DNA from: Symbiodinium natans
Lineage: Eukaryota; Sar; Dinophyceae; Suessiales; Symbiodiniaceae
Direction of reading: 5' to 3'
NCBI GenBank assembly: GCA_905221605.1
Contig: CAJNDS010000473.1
Location: 1 to 64,000, forward strand
Length of the DNA: 64,000 nucleotides
In this document: one piece after another, positions 53,316-62,653 of the stretch
Layout: each line of letters opens with the position of its first letter
Numbering within the stretch: the first letter of the stretch is position 1
Translations under genes and position numbers: made by a program
Notes under the pieces: generated by a model
What the model was told of the DNA's origin: nothing
Databases searched by the model: none
The model's input: the letters and a program-made list of their open reading frames with translations, nothing else

Positions 53316-53673
53316 TGAGTGTTCAGCTGTTCGAGTATGCTCGACAGTTCAGAGCAGATGCGGTGGCACTGCTGCTGTTCGTGCACATGCATTCTGCTGT
53401 GCACAAGTGTGTGGGCATCCCTCCAAACGAGGGTGCCTTGATCGACGTCACTTCCCCAAGACTTCTCTGCTGGAGATAAGGAAAAAGAAGGTGCGCGAGA
53501 ATAATCACAGTATGCATGGACGCTTTACTTCATGCCTGCGTGACTCAAAATACATTCTGATGGAGTTTTTCTTATACGAGCAATGAGGAATCTCGCATCT
53601 CATACAATAGTGATGAGAGTTTTCCATACGAATAGTGGTGAGAGTTTTTGGGTGACATGAACGCACAAATAAG
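53316..53673. repeat. B2 split direct repeat
   Basis: Second copy of the 358-bp B repeat, forming the right end of the element. Its last bases (ATGAACGCACAAATAAG) contain an ATG at 53657 in frame with the interrupted LINE ORF2. Confidence 0.93.
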
Positions 53674-56600
53674 GCAGCCGTTTTCTAGGGTCGTCGTGTG
53701 CTCTAGCCTTCTTGTTTCCGCTTTTGTCACTGTTCATGCACACAACAACAGCAGCACCAAAGCCAGTTTCGCCAACTCTTCCGTTTCACGCGAGAGACGG
53801 ACCGCAGCATTTCAGCACCAACATTTTGTGATTAGCGGTTTTACGGGAAAGCGAAATTCTATTTGTCATGCTCTCAATGGGAATTATGTTTGGTATTTCT
53901 CCTCAACTCCAAGATCGCATACATATCTGTGGAAGCAGTCTTTCCTTCTGCCCAATGGCATGAGGGTATTTAGGTACAGTTTTTACGACAAAAACTCCCT
54001 TTGGATGCATGTGCAAAGACGCGGTGTCTCCTTTGAGCTGGAGACTACCCGCAGTGAATCGCCAGTACTGTACGGGACGGTTATGAGAGCGGTGGCCTCC
54101 ACGGGAGGCGGGCCGGGAAGCCGCTGGCGTCTCTTCCAGTATTACGATTCACTCCACCAGGAGCGGCGTCCGCCGCAATCCACTTACGATATGGAACACT
54201 TACGTTATGACTTGGATGACAGTAATCGCCAACGCGGCTGCCAACACCGCGAAGCCCACCGGGGATGCTCCCGTGGAATTAGGAGTGAACAAGCACTAGA
54301 GAGACGATGGGATAAGTTTGTAAACAACAGACGACAAGGTAGGAGAGACTACAGAGAGTGGAAGAGAGAATGCAAGGATGCCACCCGGCGGGTACCCGGT
54401 GGACCACATCCTTTACCCCCGGCTTACCCACGACCGACTAACACAATCCGCCTTCAAAAGCAGCTGAAGCCATGTGAGTCTCGTTCTACTAGACATGCGC
54501 CACATCAGGTCAGAGATATTGCGTCGGGAGTGTCTTTTCCACTCCCAACAGGAACTTTTGTAAAATTGGCTACTTGGAATGTAGAGGGCCTTCGAGAGGT
54601 TTCCAAGTATGATCAGATCTTTCGGTTCGCTAAGCAACGAGGCATTGAGCTTGTTCTAGCGCAAGAAACCAAGGCAACTTCTTCACACACATTCGTTAAA
54701 AATGGATGGGAAATTCTACATTCAGGTCACCCACAATCAAAACACCATGGGGTAGGGTTCTTTGTCTCCCCTTCCCTGAGACCCCATGTTATGGATTTTA
54801 AACCCCACTCCCCTCGTATCTGTGAAATTACCGTCAATGTCTCCCCGAGAAAAATCACCGTCTTCAACATCTACGCTCCCAGCCAGGTTGAGGACGCCGA
54901 CGAGGATCGTCAACGCAAATCTTACTTCTGGACAGAACTTAACTCTATCCTAGTAGATCATCCCAATTTAGATTTTACTATCATTGCAGGCGATTGTAAT
55001 GCCCGCCTGGGCTCTGATTTAGATCCGGAGTCTGACTATATAGGCCCACATGTTGTAGGGGAACGACAATCCATCCAAGACGAAGATAGAGATAACGCTA
55101 TTTTTCTCTATGATACCCTACAGGCACACAACCTGACCCTTCCCCAGACCTTTAGCACCCTTCCTTTTGCAAAGCTGTGTACATATAAGGAACTCACCTG
55201 CGATGACCATCTCCTGCAAGGTACAGACGTCCGCAATTGGACGACCTTGGATTATGTAGCTGTCCCTATTGGATTGCGAAAAGCTGTCCGCTTTGAAGGT
55301 TCTATTTTCCAACAACTTATTAACTCTCGACATTTGCCAGTCACATTCTCCATCCAAACTCAGTTTGACCCAGTCGCAAAGCCTCCTTCTGTTCCAAAAA
55401 AGGATTACTCAAATTTAGAACACTTTTCGGCTGCAGTGGAATCTAAACTGTTGGATGAGACCTCCAATACAGTTATTCTTCCGCACAAAACAGAACAGCT
55501 TTACATCGCGTATACTGATGGCTCTTGTCCCAATAATAGAGTGGTGTCCGCTGACAATCCGGCGGGATGGGGCTTCGCTATAACATCAGCGGCTGGTACA
55601 ACATTACATCCTCCCCCTGATTCGACCTGGATTCTAGGATATGGACCTGTGAAAACTTCTCCTCTCTCGGCAGAGGGGCCATTACCTGGCTCAAATAATA
55701 CGGGAGAGCTTAAAGCCCTCATTGAGTTATTTGACTATCTTTTATATTACTCGCAGTTTGCAGCAGGCTCCTCGCTCACCATTTACACCGATTCTTCGTA
55801 CGCTAGGAATCTCATTTTGGGTAGCTCTCTTCCTGCCACTCACCCGCAACTAGTCTCCCTTGCCCAGCAGTATTATGCGGCTCTGCGCTGTATGTTTCAT
55901 GTACAATTGCTTAGTGTTCCTGCGCATGAAGGCATACCGGGAAACGAGATAGCCGATCGCCTTGCCAAGCAAGGGGTATACTCCCGTTGCTCCATAGGCA
56001 GATTCTCTTTCGTCCCAGCCGCCTCGCTTTCTCCACCGGAAGTAGGTTTCAATGTTGAAGAATGGACCTCCAAGACCATTGAAGAACAGGACTCTAAGCT
56101 CACCTCCATTTTGACTGACTCTCTCCCATTAATCCCAGAATTACCTCTCTCAGCTAAGAAACCGTGGATCTCTAGCTCGACACTATCTCTTATTGACAAG
56201 TTCCAGAAGACACGTTTTGACGATATCTCCTCCTTAAAAATCGCCCGTAAGCAGATTAAGAAAAGTGCCTGCAAGGACAAAAAGCAATTTGTCTCCTCCT
56301 GTTTGTACAATGATTTTCATGGCTCCTCCGTACACCAATGGACGCACGCCCGCACCATTCGCTCTCCTTTTCAACCTAGAGCGACAGGTCTCTTCAATCT
56401 TAAAAACAAGCTCGTTTCTAAAACACAGCGCCCCTCTACTTTTGCGGACTATCTAGCCAATAAGCTTTGGTTCTCAGAAGAGGACCCTCCAGTACCGGTG
56501 AGTGCCCCTCAACCCATCTGTAATGGCATTGAGGCCCCTTTCACCATGCAGAATCTCAATGCTGCCCTCCGAAAGTTAAAACGAGGCAAAGCCTCAGGCC

Positions 56601-58303
56601 CAAACGGTCTTGCCTGCGAGATATACAAGCATGCTCCCTATGTCCTTAAAAGCTTTATGTTAGAACATTATAATCAGTGCCTGGAACAGGCGGTTGTCCC
56701 TGACTCCTGGATGCTGTCAGAAGTAGTTATGATCATTAAGAATCATGCAAAAGATACGCGCTCCCTCTCCAATTACCGTCCTATCTCACTTACTAACATC
56801 TCTTACAAAATATTTGCCTCTATGCTACAGACCCGGCTGGAGTATTACTTGGATGACCGGATCAGGGACCGACAGTTCGGCTTTCGGAAACATCGCTCCA
56901 CCAGCCAGCCTATACATGTTCTGCGTCGTCTCATTGAAATATACGAACGACAAACCTCCTCCTTCCATGCACTTTTCCTGGATTGGTCTAAAGCCTTTGA
57001 CTCAGTCACTTTTACCTCTATTAGTTCAGCAATGGAGTTCATGGGTGTTCCTAACCATATGATTGCAGTCGTTATGGCTCTGTACAGGGCCCCTACCTTC
57101 GTTGTACGAGATTTTGGCCTCAAATCGGCACCTATGAAGCAAACTAAGGGATTGCGACAGGGCTGCCCCCTCTCCCCATACCTCTTTTCTTTTATATTAA
57201 CTCATCTGTTTCACACGGTAGAGGAACGATATGCCTCTCAGTATGGCGAAATCCCTGGTGTTTTTTATACACCCAAGCCGGTATGGGACTTGGAGTACGC
57301 GGACGACACAGTCCTACTCTCTAATTCTGCTGATCAGCTAACTAGGCTCCTTCATTTAGTTCAAGAAGAAGGTAGGATTAGAGGCCTGGCTCTTAATGAA
57401 GAAAAGTGTGAACATATGTCTCTGAACACTAATCGTCGTATCTACTACCAACCATCCACTAGCACGCCATGCCCTTGCCAGTTTTGTACAGGTGACCAGC
57501 CGGTACTCGAACCAGTGCCCTTGGCCCAGGAAGTGAAGTACCTGGGCGCCTACGTGGATGATACTTCAGCTAACAACAAACACTTACGATATAGGATTTC
57601 ACAGGCAATCGCTGCCTCAAAGTCGCTCCGTCCTTTGACGGGCCATAACGCGCTCCCTCCTTCCTGGAAACTGCGTGTTTATCGGGCAGTCATTCAATCC
57701 ATTCTCCTTTATGCGATGGAAAGCGCTACCTTAACGCAGTCCCAGCTTGTCCACTTAGATTCAATACACTATAAAAATTTGCGTCGTATCTTTAAGATCA
57801 AGTCCTCCTATTACCATAAAGTTATTGATCCCTCCAATGCACCGTGCTCTAACGAGTACTTACATCAGTTAGCTTATAAATCAGGCCGTGCCTTACCTCC
57901 CTCCAGACTATATTCCCAAAATCGTTTAAAGCTCATGGGACACCTGCTACGGCATTCTGACACCTTGGAAAGTCAGGTGGTTTTCACAAGTACGCACGCC
58001 TACCGCAGAGGGTATGGCCGTAATAGAACAGGGCGGCCCAGAGTGCATTGGGCAGCCTCATGCCTCACAGAGGCATCACAAAGACTGCAGCATATGCAGT
58101 CGGATCTCCCTCCCTCTAACATCGATTTGCACAATGCCTACTTTCGTATCCCCAATACACAAGAAGTCCTCTCAGCACATGGCAGCACCTCCATGGTGCA
58201 TCTTGATACGACCCGCTTGTACAGGACAGTGGCTCCGGCCGCCACTGATAGACAGCAGTGGCAGCTCCTACTAAACAAACCAGCCAAGATTAATTCCCAT
58301 TGA
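53657..58303 (+). CDS. LINE ORF2 (copy 3) with start codon donated by DIRS-like B2 repeat
   Basis: ORF2 continues from 53674 in its original frame. The element's last 17 bases give ATG AAC GCA CAA ATA AG, so a 1,548-aa protein starting MNAQIRQPFSRVV can be read in place of MRDAHTTRQPFSRVV. Only the first eight residues change. EEP, RNase H and RT motifs are all intact (SRH in EEP, YADD in RT). Whether it is expressed depends on transcription through or from the element. Substitutions such as SLLVSAFVTV match unit 2 more than unit 1. Confidence 0.8.
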   Translation: MNAQIRQPFSRVVVCSSLLVSAFVTVHAHNNSSTKASFANSSVSRERRTAAFQHQHFVISGFTGKRNSICHALNGNYVWYFSSTPRSHTYLWKQSFLLPNGMRVFRYSFYDKNSLWMHVQRRGVSFELETTRSESPVLYGTVMRAVASTGGGPGSRWRLFQYYDSLHQERRPPQSTYDMEHLRYDLDDSNRQRGCQHREAHRGCSRGIRSEQALERRWDKFVNNRRQGRRDYREWKRECKDATRRVPGGPHPLPPAYPRPTNTIRLQKQLKPCESRSTRHAPHQVRDIASGVSFPLPTGTFVKLATWNVEGLREVSKYDQIFRFAKQRGIELVLAQETKATSSHTFVKNGWEILHSGHPQSKHHGVGFFVSPSLRPHVMDFKPHSPRICEITVNVSPRKITVFNIYAPSQVEDADEDRQRKSYFWTELNSILVDHPNLDFTIIAGDCNARLGSDLDPESDYIGPHVVGERQSIQDEDRDNAIFLYDTLQAHNLTLPQTFSTLPFAKLCTYKELTCDDHLLQGTDVRNWTTLDYVAVPIGLRKAVRFEGSIFQQLINSRHLPVTFSIQTQFDPVAKPPSVPKKDYSNLEHFSAAVESKLLDETSNTVILPHKTEQLYIAYTDGSCPNNRVVSADNPAGWGFAITSAAGTTLHPPPDSTWILGYGPVKTSPLSAEGPLPGSNNTGELKALIELFDYLLYYSQFAAGSSLTIYTDSSYARNLILGSSLPATHPQLVSLAQQYYAALRCMFHVQLLSVPAHEGIPGNEIADRLAKQGVYSRCSIGRFSFVPAASLSPPEVGFNVEEWTSKTIEEQDSKLTSILTDSLPLIPELPLSAKKPWISSSTLSLIDKFQKTRFDDISSLKIARKQIKKSACKDKKQFVSSCLYNDFHGSSVHQWTHARTIRSPFQPRATGLFNLKNKLVSKTQRPSTFADYLANKLWFSEEDPPVPVSAPQPICNGIEAPFTMQNLNAALRKLKRGKASGPNGLACEIYKHAPYVLKSFMLEHYNQCLEQAVVPDSWMLSEVVMIIKNHAKDTRSLSNYRPISLTNISYKIFASMLQTRLEYYLDDRIRDRQFGFRKHRSTSQPIHVLRRLIEIYERQTSSFHALFLDWSKAFDSVTFTSISSAMEFMGVPNHMIAVVMALYRAPTFVVRDFGLKSAPMKQTKGLRQGCPLSPYLFSFILTHLFHTVEERYASQYGEIPGVFYTPKPVWDLEYADDTVLLSNSADQLTRLLHLVQEEGRIRGLALNEEKCEHMSLNTNRRIYYQPSTSTPCPCQFCTGDQPVLEPVPLAQEVKYLGAYVDDTSANNKHLRYRISQAIAASKSLRPLTGHNALPPSWKLRVYRAVIQSILLYAMESATLTQSQLVHLDSIHYKNLRRIFKIKSSYYHKVIDPSNAPCSNEYLHQLAYKSGRALPPSRLYSQNRLKLMGHLLRHSDTLESQVVFTSTHAYRRGYGRNRTGRPRVHWAASCLTEASQRLQHMQSDLPPSNIDLHNAYFRIPNTQEVLSAHGSTSMVHLDTTRLYRTVAPAATDRQQWQLLLNKPAKINSH
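53671..53673. other. Right insertion junction of DIRS-like element (AAG core)
   Basis: ACAAATAAG then host GCAGCCGTTTTC. Only one AAG exists in the empty sites of units 1 and 2. After insertion it stands at both ends, as expected for recombination within a shared AAG. Confidence 0.8.
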
Positions 58304-58404
58304 GAGCTAACTTGTTTTAGCTGCTTTTCTTTTCGCTTTCCCATACGGCTTTGAGACATGTCGGTGCTGACGGCTGCTAACCAGCAGCTTTCGCGTTGAA
58401 AAAA

Positions 58405-58417
58405 TACAGACCTTACA
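58405..58417. repeat. 3' target-site duplication of LINE copy 3
   Basis: TACAGACCTTACA directly after the A tail. It matches 44753-44765. Confidence 0.9.
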
Positions 58418-60230
58418 AGACCCAAAGGTTTATGCCTTGGGCTCCCTTTGGTTTTTGGTCCTGCGCCGTCTCTACGATTGGGGAGGGCTTGGGCCCAAAA
58501 CAGCCCAAAAATGGCTTAATGATCCGGAGAAGCCCAAAAAGGCTCAAACAGTCCGGGAGGAGCCCAAAAAGGCTCAGAAATGGTCCGGCAGAAGCCCAAA
58601 AAGCTCAGAAATGGTCCATAAAATGGTGGGGTAAACCCAAAAAAGCGCAGAAATGGCTCAGAAATGGTCCGGGAAAAGCTCAAAAAGGCTCGGGCCGTGG
58701 CCCCCTGGAATCTCGGCCCCTGGGACCTCTTGGGACCTTGCTTACAAGATTTTGGCGGGTTTAGGGCTTTTTTGCCCGGTGTTTCCCAAATTATGATGCT
58801 TATGCAGACAGTTACAAGACCCAAAGGTTTATGCCTTGGGCTGCCTTTGGTTTTTGGTCCTGCGCCGTCTCTACGATTGGGGAGGGCTTGGGCCCAAAAC
58901 AGCCCAAAAATGGCTTAATGATCCGGAGAAGCCCAAAAAGGCTCAAACAGTCCGGGAGGAGCCCAAAAAGGCTCAGAAATGGTCCGGCAGAAGCCCAAAA
59001 AGCTCAGAAATGGTCCATAAAATGGTGGGGTAAACCCAAAAAAGCGCAGAAATGGCTCTCGGCCCCTGGGACCTCTTGGGACCTTGCTTACAAGATTTTG
59101 GCGGGTTTAGGGCTTTTTTGCCCGGTGTTTCCCAAATTATGATGCTTATGCAGACAGTTACAAGACCCAAAGGTTTATGCCTTGGGCTGCCTTTGGTTTT
59201 TGGTCCTGCGCCGTCTCTACGATTGGGGAGGGCTTGGGCCCAAAACAGCCCAAAAATGGCTTAATGATCCGGAGAAGCCCAAAAAGGCTCAAACAGTCCG
59301 GGAGGAGCCCAAAAAGGCTCAGAAATGGTCCGGGGTAAACCCAAAAAAACACAGAAATGGCTCAGAAATGGTCCGGGAAGAGCTCAAAAAGGCTCAGACA
59401 TGGTCCGGGAAGAGCTCAAAAAAGCTCAGAAATGGTCCGGGCGGAGGTCAAAAAATGCTCAGAAATGGTCCGGGAGAAGCCCCCGAAAAGGCTCAGAAAT
59501 GGTCCGGGAAGAGCTCAAAAAGGCGCAGAAATGGTCCGGGCCGTGGCCCCCTGGAACCTCGGCCCCTGGGACCTCTTGGGACCTTGCTTACAAGATTTTG
59601 GCGGGTTTAGGGCTTTTTTGCCCGGTGTTTCCCAAATTATGATGCTTATACAAACCTTACAAGACCCAGAGGTTTATGCCTTGGGCTCGCTTTGGTTTTT
59701 GGTCCTGCGCCGTCTCTACGATACGATTGGGGAGGGCTTGGGCCCAAAACAGCCCAAAAATGGCTTAATGATCCGGAAGCCCAAAAAGGCTCAAACAGTC
59801 CGGGAGGAGCCCAAAAAGGCTCAAAACTGGTCCGGCAGAAGCCCAAAAAGCTCAGAAATTGTCCATAAGATGGTGGGGTAAACCCAAAAAAGCTCAGAAA
59901 TGGCTCAGAAATAGCTGAGACATGGTCCGGGAAGAGCTCAAAAAGGCCTAGAAACGGTCCGGGAGGAGCTCAAAAAGGCTCAGAAACGGTCCGAAAAAAC
60001 AAAAAGGCTCAGGGCTCAGAAATGGTCCGGGCGGAGCCCAAAAAAGGCTCAGAAATGGTCCGGGAGGAGCCCAAAAAAGGCTCTGAAATGGTCCGGCCCT
60101 CAGAAATGGTGGGCAAAGCCCCAAAAATGGTCCGGGAGGAGCCCAAAAAGGCTCAGAAATGGTCCGGGAGGAGCCCAGAAAGGCTCAGAGCTGGACCTCG
60201 CCTGGACCCTTAGGGGAGGCGGGGCACTAA
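58405..60230. repeat. Satellite array, unit 3 and beyond
   Basis: Copies lie at 58405-58803 (399 bp), 58804-59149 (346 bp, with a 53-bp internal deletion) and 59150-59648 (499 bp). A fourth, long variant copy (59649 to about 60230) is rich in GAGCCCAAAAAGGCTCAGAA minisatellite units. Up to 59680 the fourth copy equals the partial copies at 9225-9256 and 31886-31917, which there are cut by the cassette. Here the satellite continues, giving an uninterrupted (empty-site) version. Confidence 0.9.
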
Positions 60231-60398
60231 AAACCTAAAGTTTATTTTTGGAGCCAGACTGACGCTGGCACGCGGGTTAAACCCTTCTAGGCGTGGGCTG
60301 CGCTCACTGCGCGCAACGGCCCCTCGGGCTCGTCCGCTGGCCTGTCGCCACGCGGTATCGCTCGCCGCTGCTTATCGCAGCGCCCGCGGCTCACTCCA

Positions 60399-60654
60399 GT
60401 TTAGGGTTTAGGGTTTAGGGTTAGGGTTTAGGGTTTAGGGTTTAGGGTTTAGGGTTTAGGGTTTAGGGTTTAAGGGTTAAGGGTTTAGGGTTTAGGGTTT
60501 AGGGTTTAGGGTTTAGGGTTTAGGGTTTAGGGTTTGGGGTTTGGGGTTTAGGGTTTAGGGTTTAGGGTTTAGGGTATTTAGGCTTTGGGGTTTAGGGCTT
60601 AGGGCTTAGGGTTTAGGGTTTAGGTTTTAGGGTTTAGGGCTTAGGATTTAGGGT
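60399..60654 (+). repeat. TTTAGGG array, plus orientation
   Basis: About 35 units, increasingly degenerate to the right (TTTGGGG, CTTAGGG, TTTAGGC). Preceded by ~170 bp of G/C-rich unique sequence (60231-60398). Interstitial. Confidence 0.93.
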
Positions 60655-60723
60655 AGCCCTGGACCGCCATCTGGATCCTGCCACCCTCAACCTTCTAGAG
60701 CCCTAAAGCCTTAAAGGAGCCTC

Positions 60724-60872
60724 CTAAACCCTAAGCCCTAAGCCCTAAGCCCTAAGCCCTAAGCCCTAAGCCCTAAGCCCTAAGCCCTAAGCCCTAAGCC
60801 CTAAGCCCTAAGCCCTAAACCCTAAACCCTAAACCCTAAACCCTAACCCTAGACCCTAAATCCTAAACCCTC
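60724..60872 (-). repeat. CCCTAAG/CCCTAAA array, reverse orientation
   Basis: About 20 units, first CCCTAAG variants then CCCTAAA. Only about 70 bp separate it from the oppositely oriented array at 60399-60654, giving a head-to-head arrangement. Confidence 0.93.
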
Positions 60873-61414
60873 TCTTACTAGGATATTAAAACCCTAATGG
60901 GATTCGTCGGCATCTTGTTTTTTCTGGGTCCTAAGCCCTGACACGCTTCGTCGGCATTTTTTTCCTGGGCCCTGAGCCAGAATCTGAAAAATGAAGGGGT
61001 CATTTCTGCCATATAAATTCCATTTGAAACTCATCTGGAATCGGTCATTTTTGGCCGAATGCTGGGGTCCCTTGTTTTTCTCCCCTGGTGGGCCCTAAAC
61101 CCTGACGCCCTTCGTCGGCATATTGTTTTTTTTTCTTCCCCCGGTGGGCCCTAAACCCTGACGCCCTTCGTCGGCATGTTGCTTTTGTCGTTTGGTGGGT
61201 TTAAACCCTGACGCCCTTCGTCGGCATATTGTTTGTTTTCTCCCTGGTGGGCCCTAAGCCCTGACCCCCTTCGGCGGCATGTTGCTTTTCAGGGTTCTGA
61301 GCCAGAATTTGAAAAAGGACGGGGTCATTCTGCCATATAAAGTCTATTCAAAACTCAGCTGGAATCGGCCTTTTTTTGCCGGATCCTGCGGTCCCCCCCA
61401 CAGGGGCCTAGGAG
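60873..61414. repeat. Degenerate subtelomeric repeat with CCCTTCGTCGGCAT motif
   Basis: About six copies of CCTGACGCCCTTCGTCGGCA-type sequence (near 60900, 60940, 61105, 61160, 61210 and 61260), each followed by a T-rich stretch and GGTGGGCCCTAA. Around them lies a diverged ~95-bp duplication (60973-61068 and 61299-61395) that starts CCAGAAT.TGAAAAA and contains CTGCCATATAAA and CTGGAATCGG. No gene. Confidence 0.8.
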
Positions 61415-61662
61415 CATGGGGTTTAGCTAGGGTTTGGGGCCTATATAGGGTTTAGGACCCAGCCCTGGGGCATAGGGTTTAGGGCCCCTAGGGTTTGGGG
61501 CAGCGGGTTGAAGGCCCTTACCGTTTGGAGCATAAGGTTCAGGGCTCTTAGGGTTTGGGGGATAGGGTCTAGGACCCAGCCAAGGGGCCTGGGTTTAGAG
61601 CCCTAGGGTTTGTTTACGTATTGGGTTTGGGGCAAGGGTTTAGAGCTTTAGAGTTTGGGCCC
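61415..61662 (+). repeat. Degenerate TTTAGGG-like sequence
   Basis: Irregular GGGTTTAGG, GGGTTTGGGG and CCCTAGGGTTT phrases without strict period. Probably an eroded plus-orientation telomeric array. Confidence 0.7.
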
Positions 61663-61780
61663 TGGGAATGTGTTGAGTGAACCGTGTATTTTCTCAATGT
61701 TATGGGCTTTTTGGGTGGGTGTTTTTTCCAACGCTTGACAAGCCGCTTGACTAGTGAATGCTTGGACTTGAGATGCTGAA

Positions 61781-62112
61781 CCCTAAACCCTAAACCCTAA
61801 ACCCTAAACCCTAAACCCTAAACCCTAAACCCTAAACCCTAAACCCTAAACCCTAAACCCTAAACCCTAAACCCTAAACCCTAAACCCTAAACCTAAATA
61901 AACCCTAAACCCTAAACCCTAAACCCTAAACCCTAAACCCTAAACCCTAAAAACCCTAAACCCGAAACCCAAACCCTAAACCCTAAACCCTAAACCCTAA
62001 ACCCTAAACCCTAAACCCTAAACCCTAAACCCTAAACCCTAAACCCTAAACCCTAAACCCTAAACCCTAAACCCTAAACCCTAAAACCTAAACCAAAAAC
62101 CCTAAAACCTAA
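61781..62112 (-). repeat. CCCTAAA array, reverse orientation (largest)
   Basis: About 45 nearly perfect CCCTAAA units with two small interruptions (near 61892 and 61950). If this were a chromosome end, the end would lie to the left and the gene-like sequence at 62.6 kb would be chromosome-internal. Confidence 0.95.
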
Positions 62113-62653
62113 CCTGAACCCCCAAGGAAAGTACTAAACCAGCAGTCCGACGCCCGAAACTCGGCCCTTGTAGGCAATTGCAACTTGCATTCCTGGGGCG
62201 TGGACACGCAAGTTCCCCCTCGTTGGGATTCGTGCTGCTTCTGGGCTACTGCACTGGCATGAAATCTAGAGACCCCTTACTCCCCAATTAGGGGATCTGA
62301 TTCGTTTTGATTCGAGAAGGAAGCCCTGCAATTAGGGTTCAGGATTTAGGGTCTAGGCTTTAGGGTTATGGGGTGGGACAGTGTGGAGCTCCACTTCGCC
62401 CAGGGAACCCACACCCTACTTTTTGGGGCTTGATGTGGGGCATCATCTTATGGAATTTGGATTTGGGGAGATCGAAACTTCGCAGATCCAATCGAGGGTC
62501 CGGGGGGCTATAGACACAGGGCTGAGGGTTTAGCTTCTCTGTTTTCTCGGCTCTTGGGCCTGAAAAATGCCATTCAAGGTTTGCTTACCCATTCGAGGCT
62601 GAGGGCTCTGATGTAAAAGTCTATACCCTTTTTTCGTGGCGGTTTGCTCGAGC
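62113..62653. other. Spacer with no recognised gene
   Basis: About 540 bp of mixed sequence. Isolated TTAGGGTT fragments near 62330-62365 continue the subtelomeric character. No ORF or RNA gene was recognised. The right edge may be intron or upstream exon of the CAP-like gene. Confidence 0.4.

Larger units (their letters stand above)
48513..53673 (+). mobile_element. DIRS-like (Ngaro/PAT-type) retroelement with split direct repeats, 5,161 bp
   Basis: The structure is A1 (48513-48725), ORFs, B1 (52722-53079), A2 (53080-53292), a 23-bp linker, then B2 (53316-53673). A1/A2 are 213 bp each and B1/B2 358 bp each, and the pairs look identical, so insertion is recent. This is the split-direct-repeat organisation of Ngaro/PAT-type DIRS elements and not an LTR layout, because the two outer ends differ. 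No target-site duplication is present. ORFs encode a gag-like zinc-finger protein, a methyltransferase-like domain and RT-RNase H. A tyrosine recombinase, expected for autonomous DIRS elements, is not seen, so this copy may depend on recombinase from another copy. Confidence 0.85.
44766..58404 (+). mobile_element. LINE-type non-LTR retrotransposon, copy 3 (interrupted by DIRS-like element)
   Basis: The LINE spans 13,639 bp, of which 48513-53673 is the nested element; the remaining 8,478 bp equal the full-length unit 2 copy. ORF1 is intact here, while ORF2 is split eight codons after its ATG. The target-site duplications (44753-44765 and 58405-58417) are the same as in the other units, so the nested insertion came after macro-repeat amplification, or at least after unit 3 separated. 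Confidence 0.94.
44766..59680. repeat. Macro-repeat unit 3 (partial, carries DIRS-like insertion)
   Basis: This unit matches units 1 and 2 through the LINE and satellite up to 59680. After that base, where units 1 and 2 switch into the organelle-containing cassette (9257 and 31918), unit 3 continues in satellite sequence. A 5,161-bp DIRS-like element sits at 48513-53673. Removing it gives a LINE of 13639 - 5161 = 8478 bp, exactly the length of the unit 2 LINE. Confidence 0.93.

Noticed and set aside
48513-53673. LTR retrotransposon interpretation of the repeats flanking the nested element
   Set aside because: The outer ends (A1 and B2) differ, no target-site duplication is present and no integrase is seen. 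The A1-B1-A2-B2 order fits split direct repeats.
60873-61414. CRISPR-like array of CCCTTCGTCGGCAT repeats
   Set aside because: Repeats are degenerate, unevenly spaced and part of a longer duplicated subtelomeric unit, with no cas genes and a eukaryotic context.
61781-62112. A true chromosome end at this array
   Set aside because: Non-telomeric sequence continues on both sides, so the array is interstitial in this assembly.
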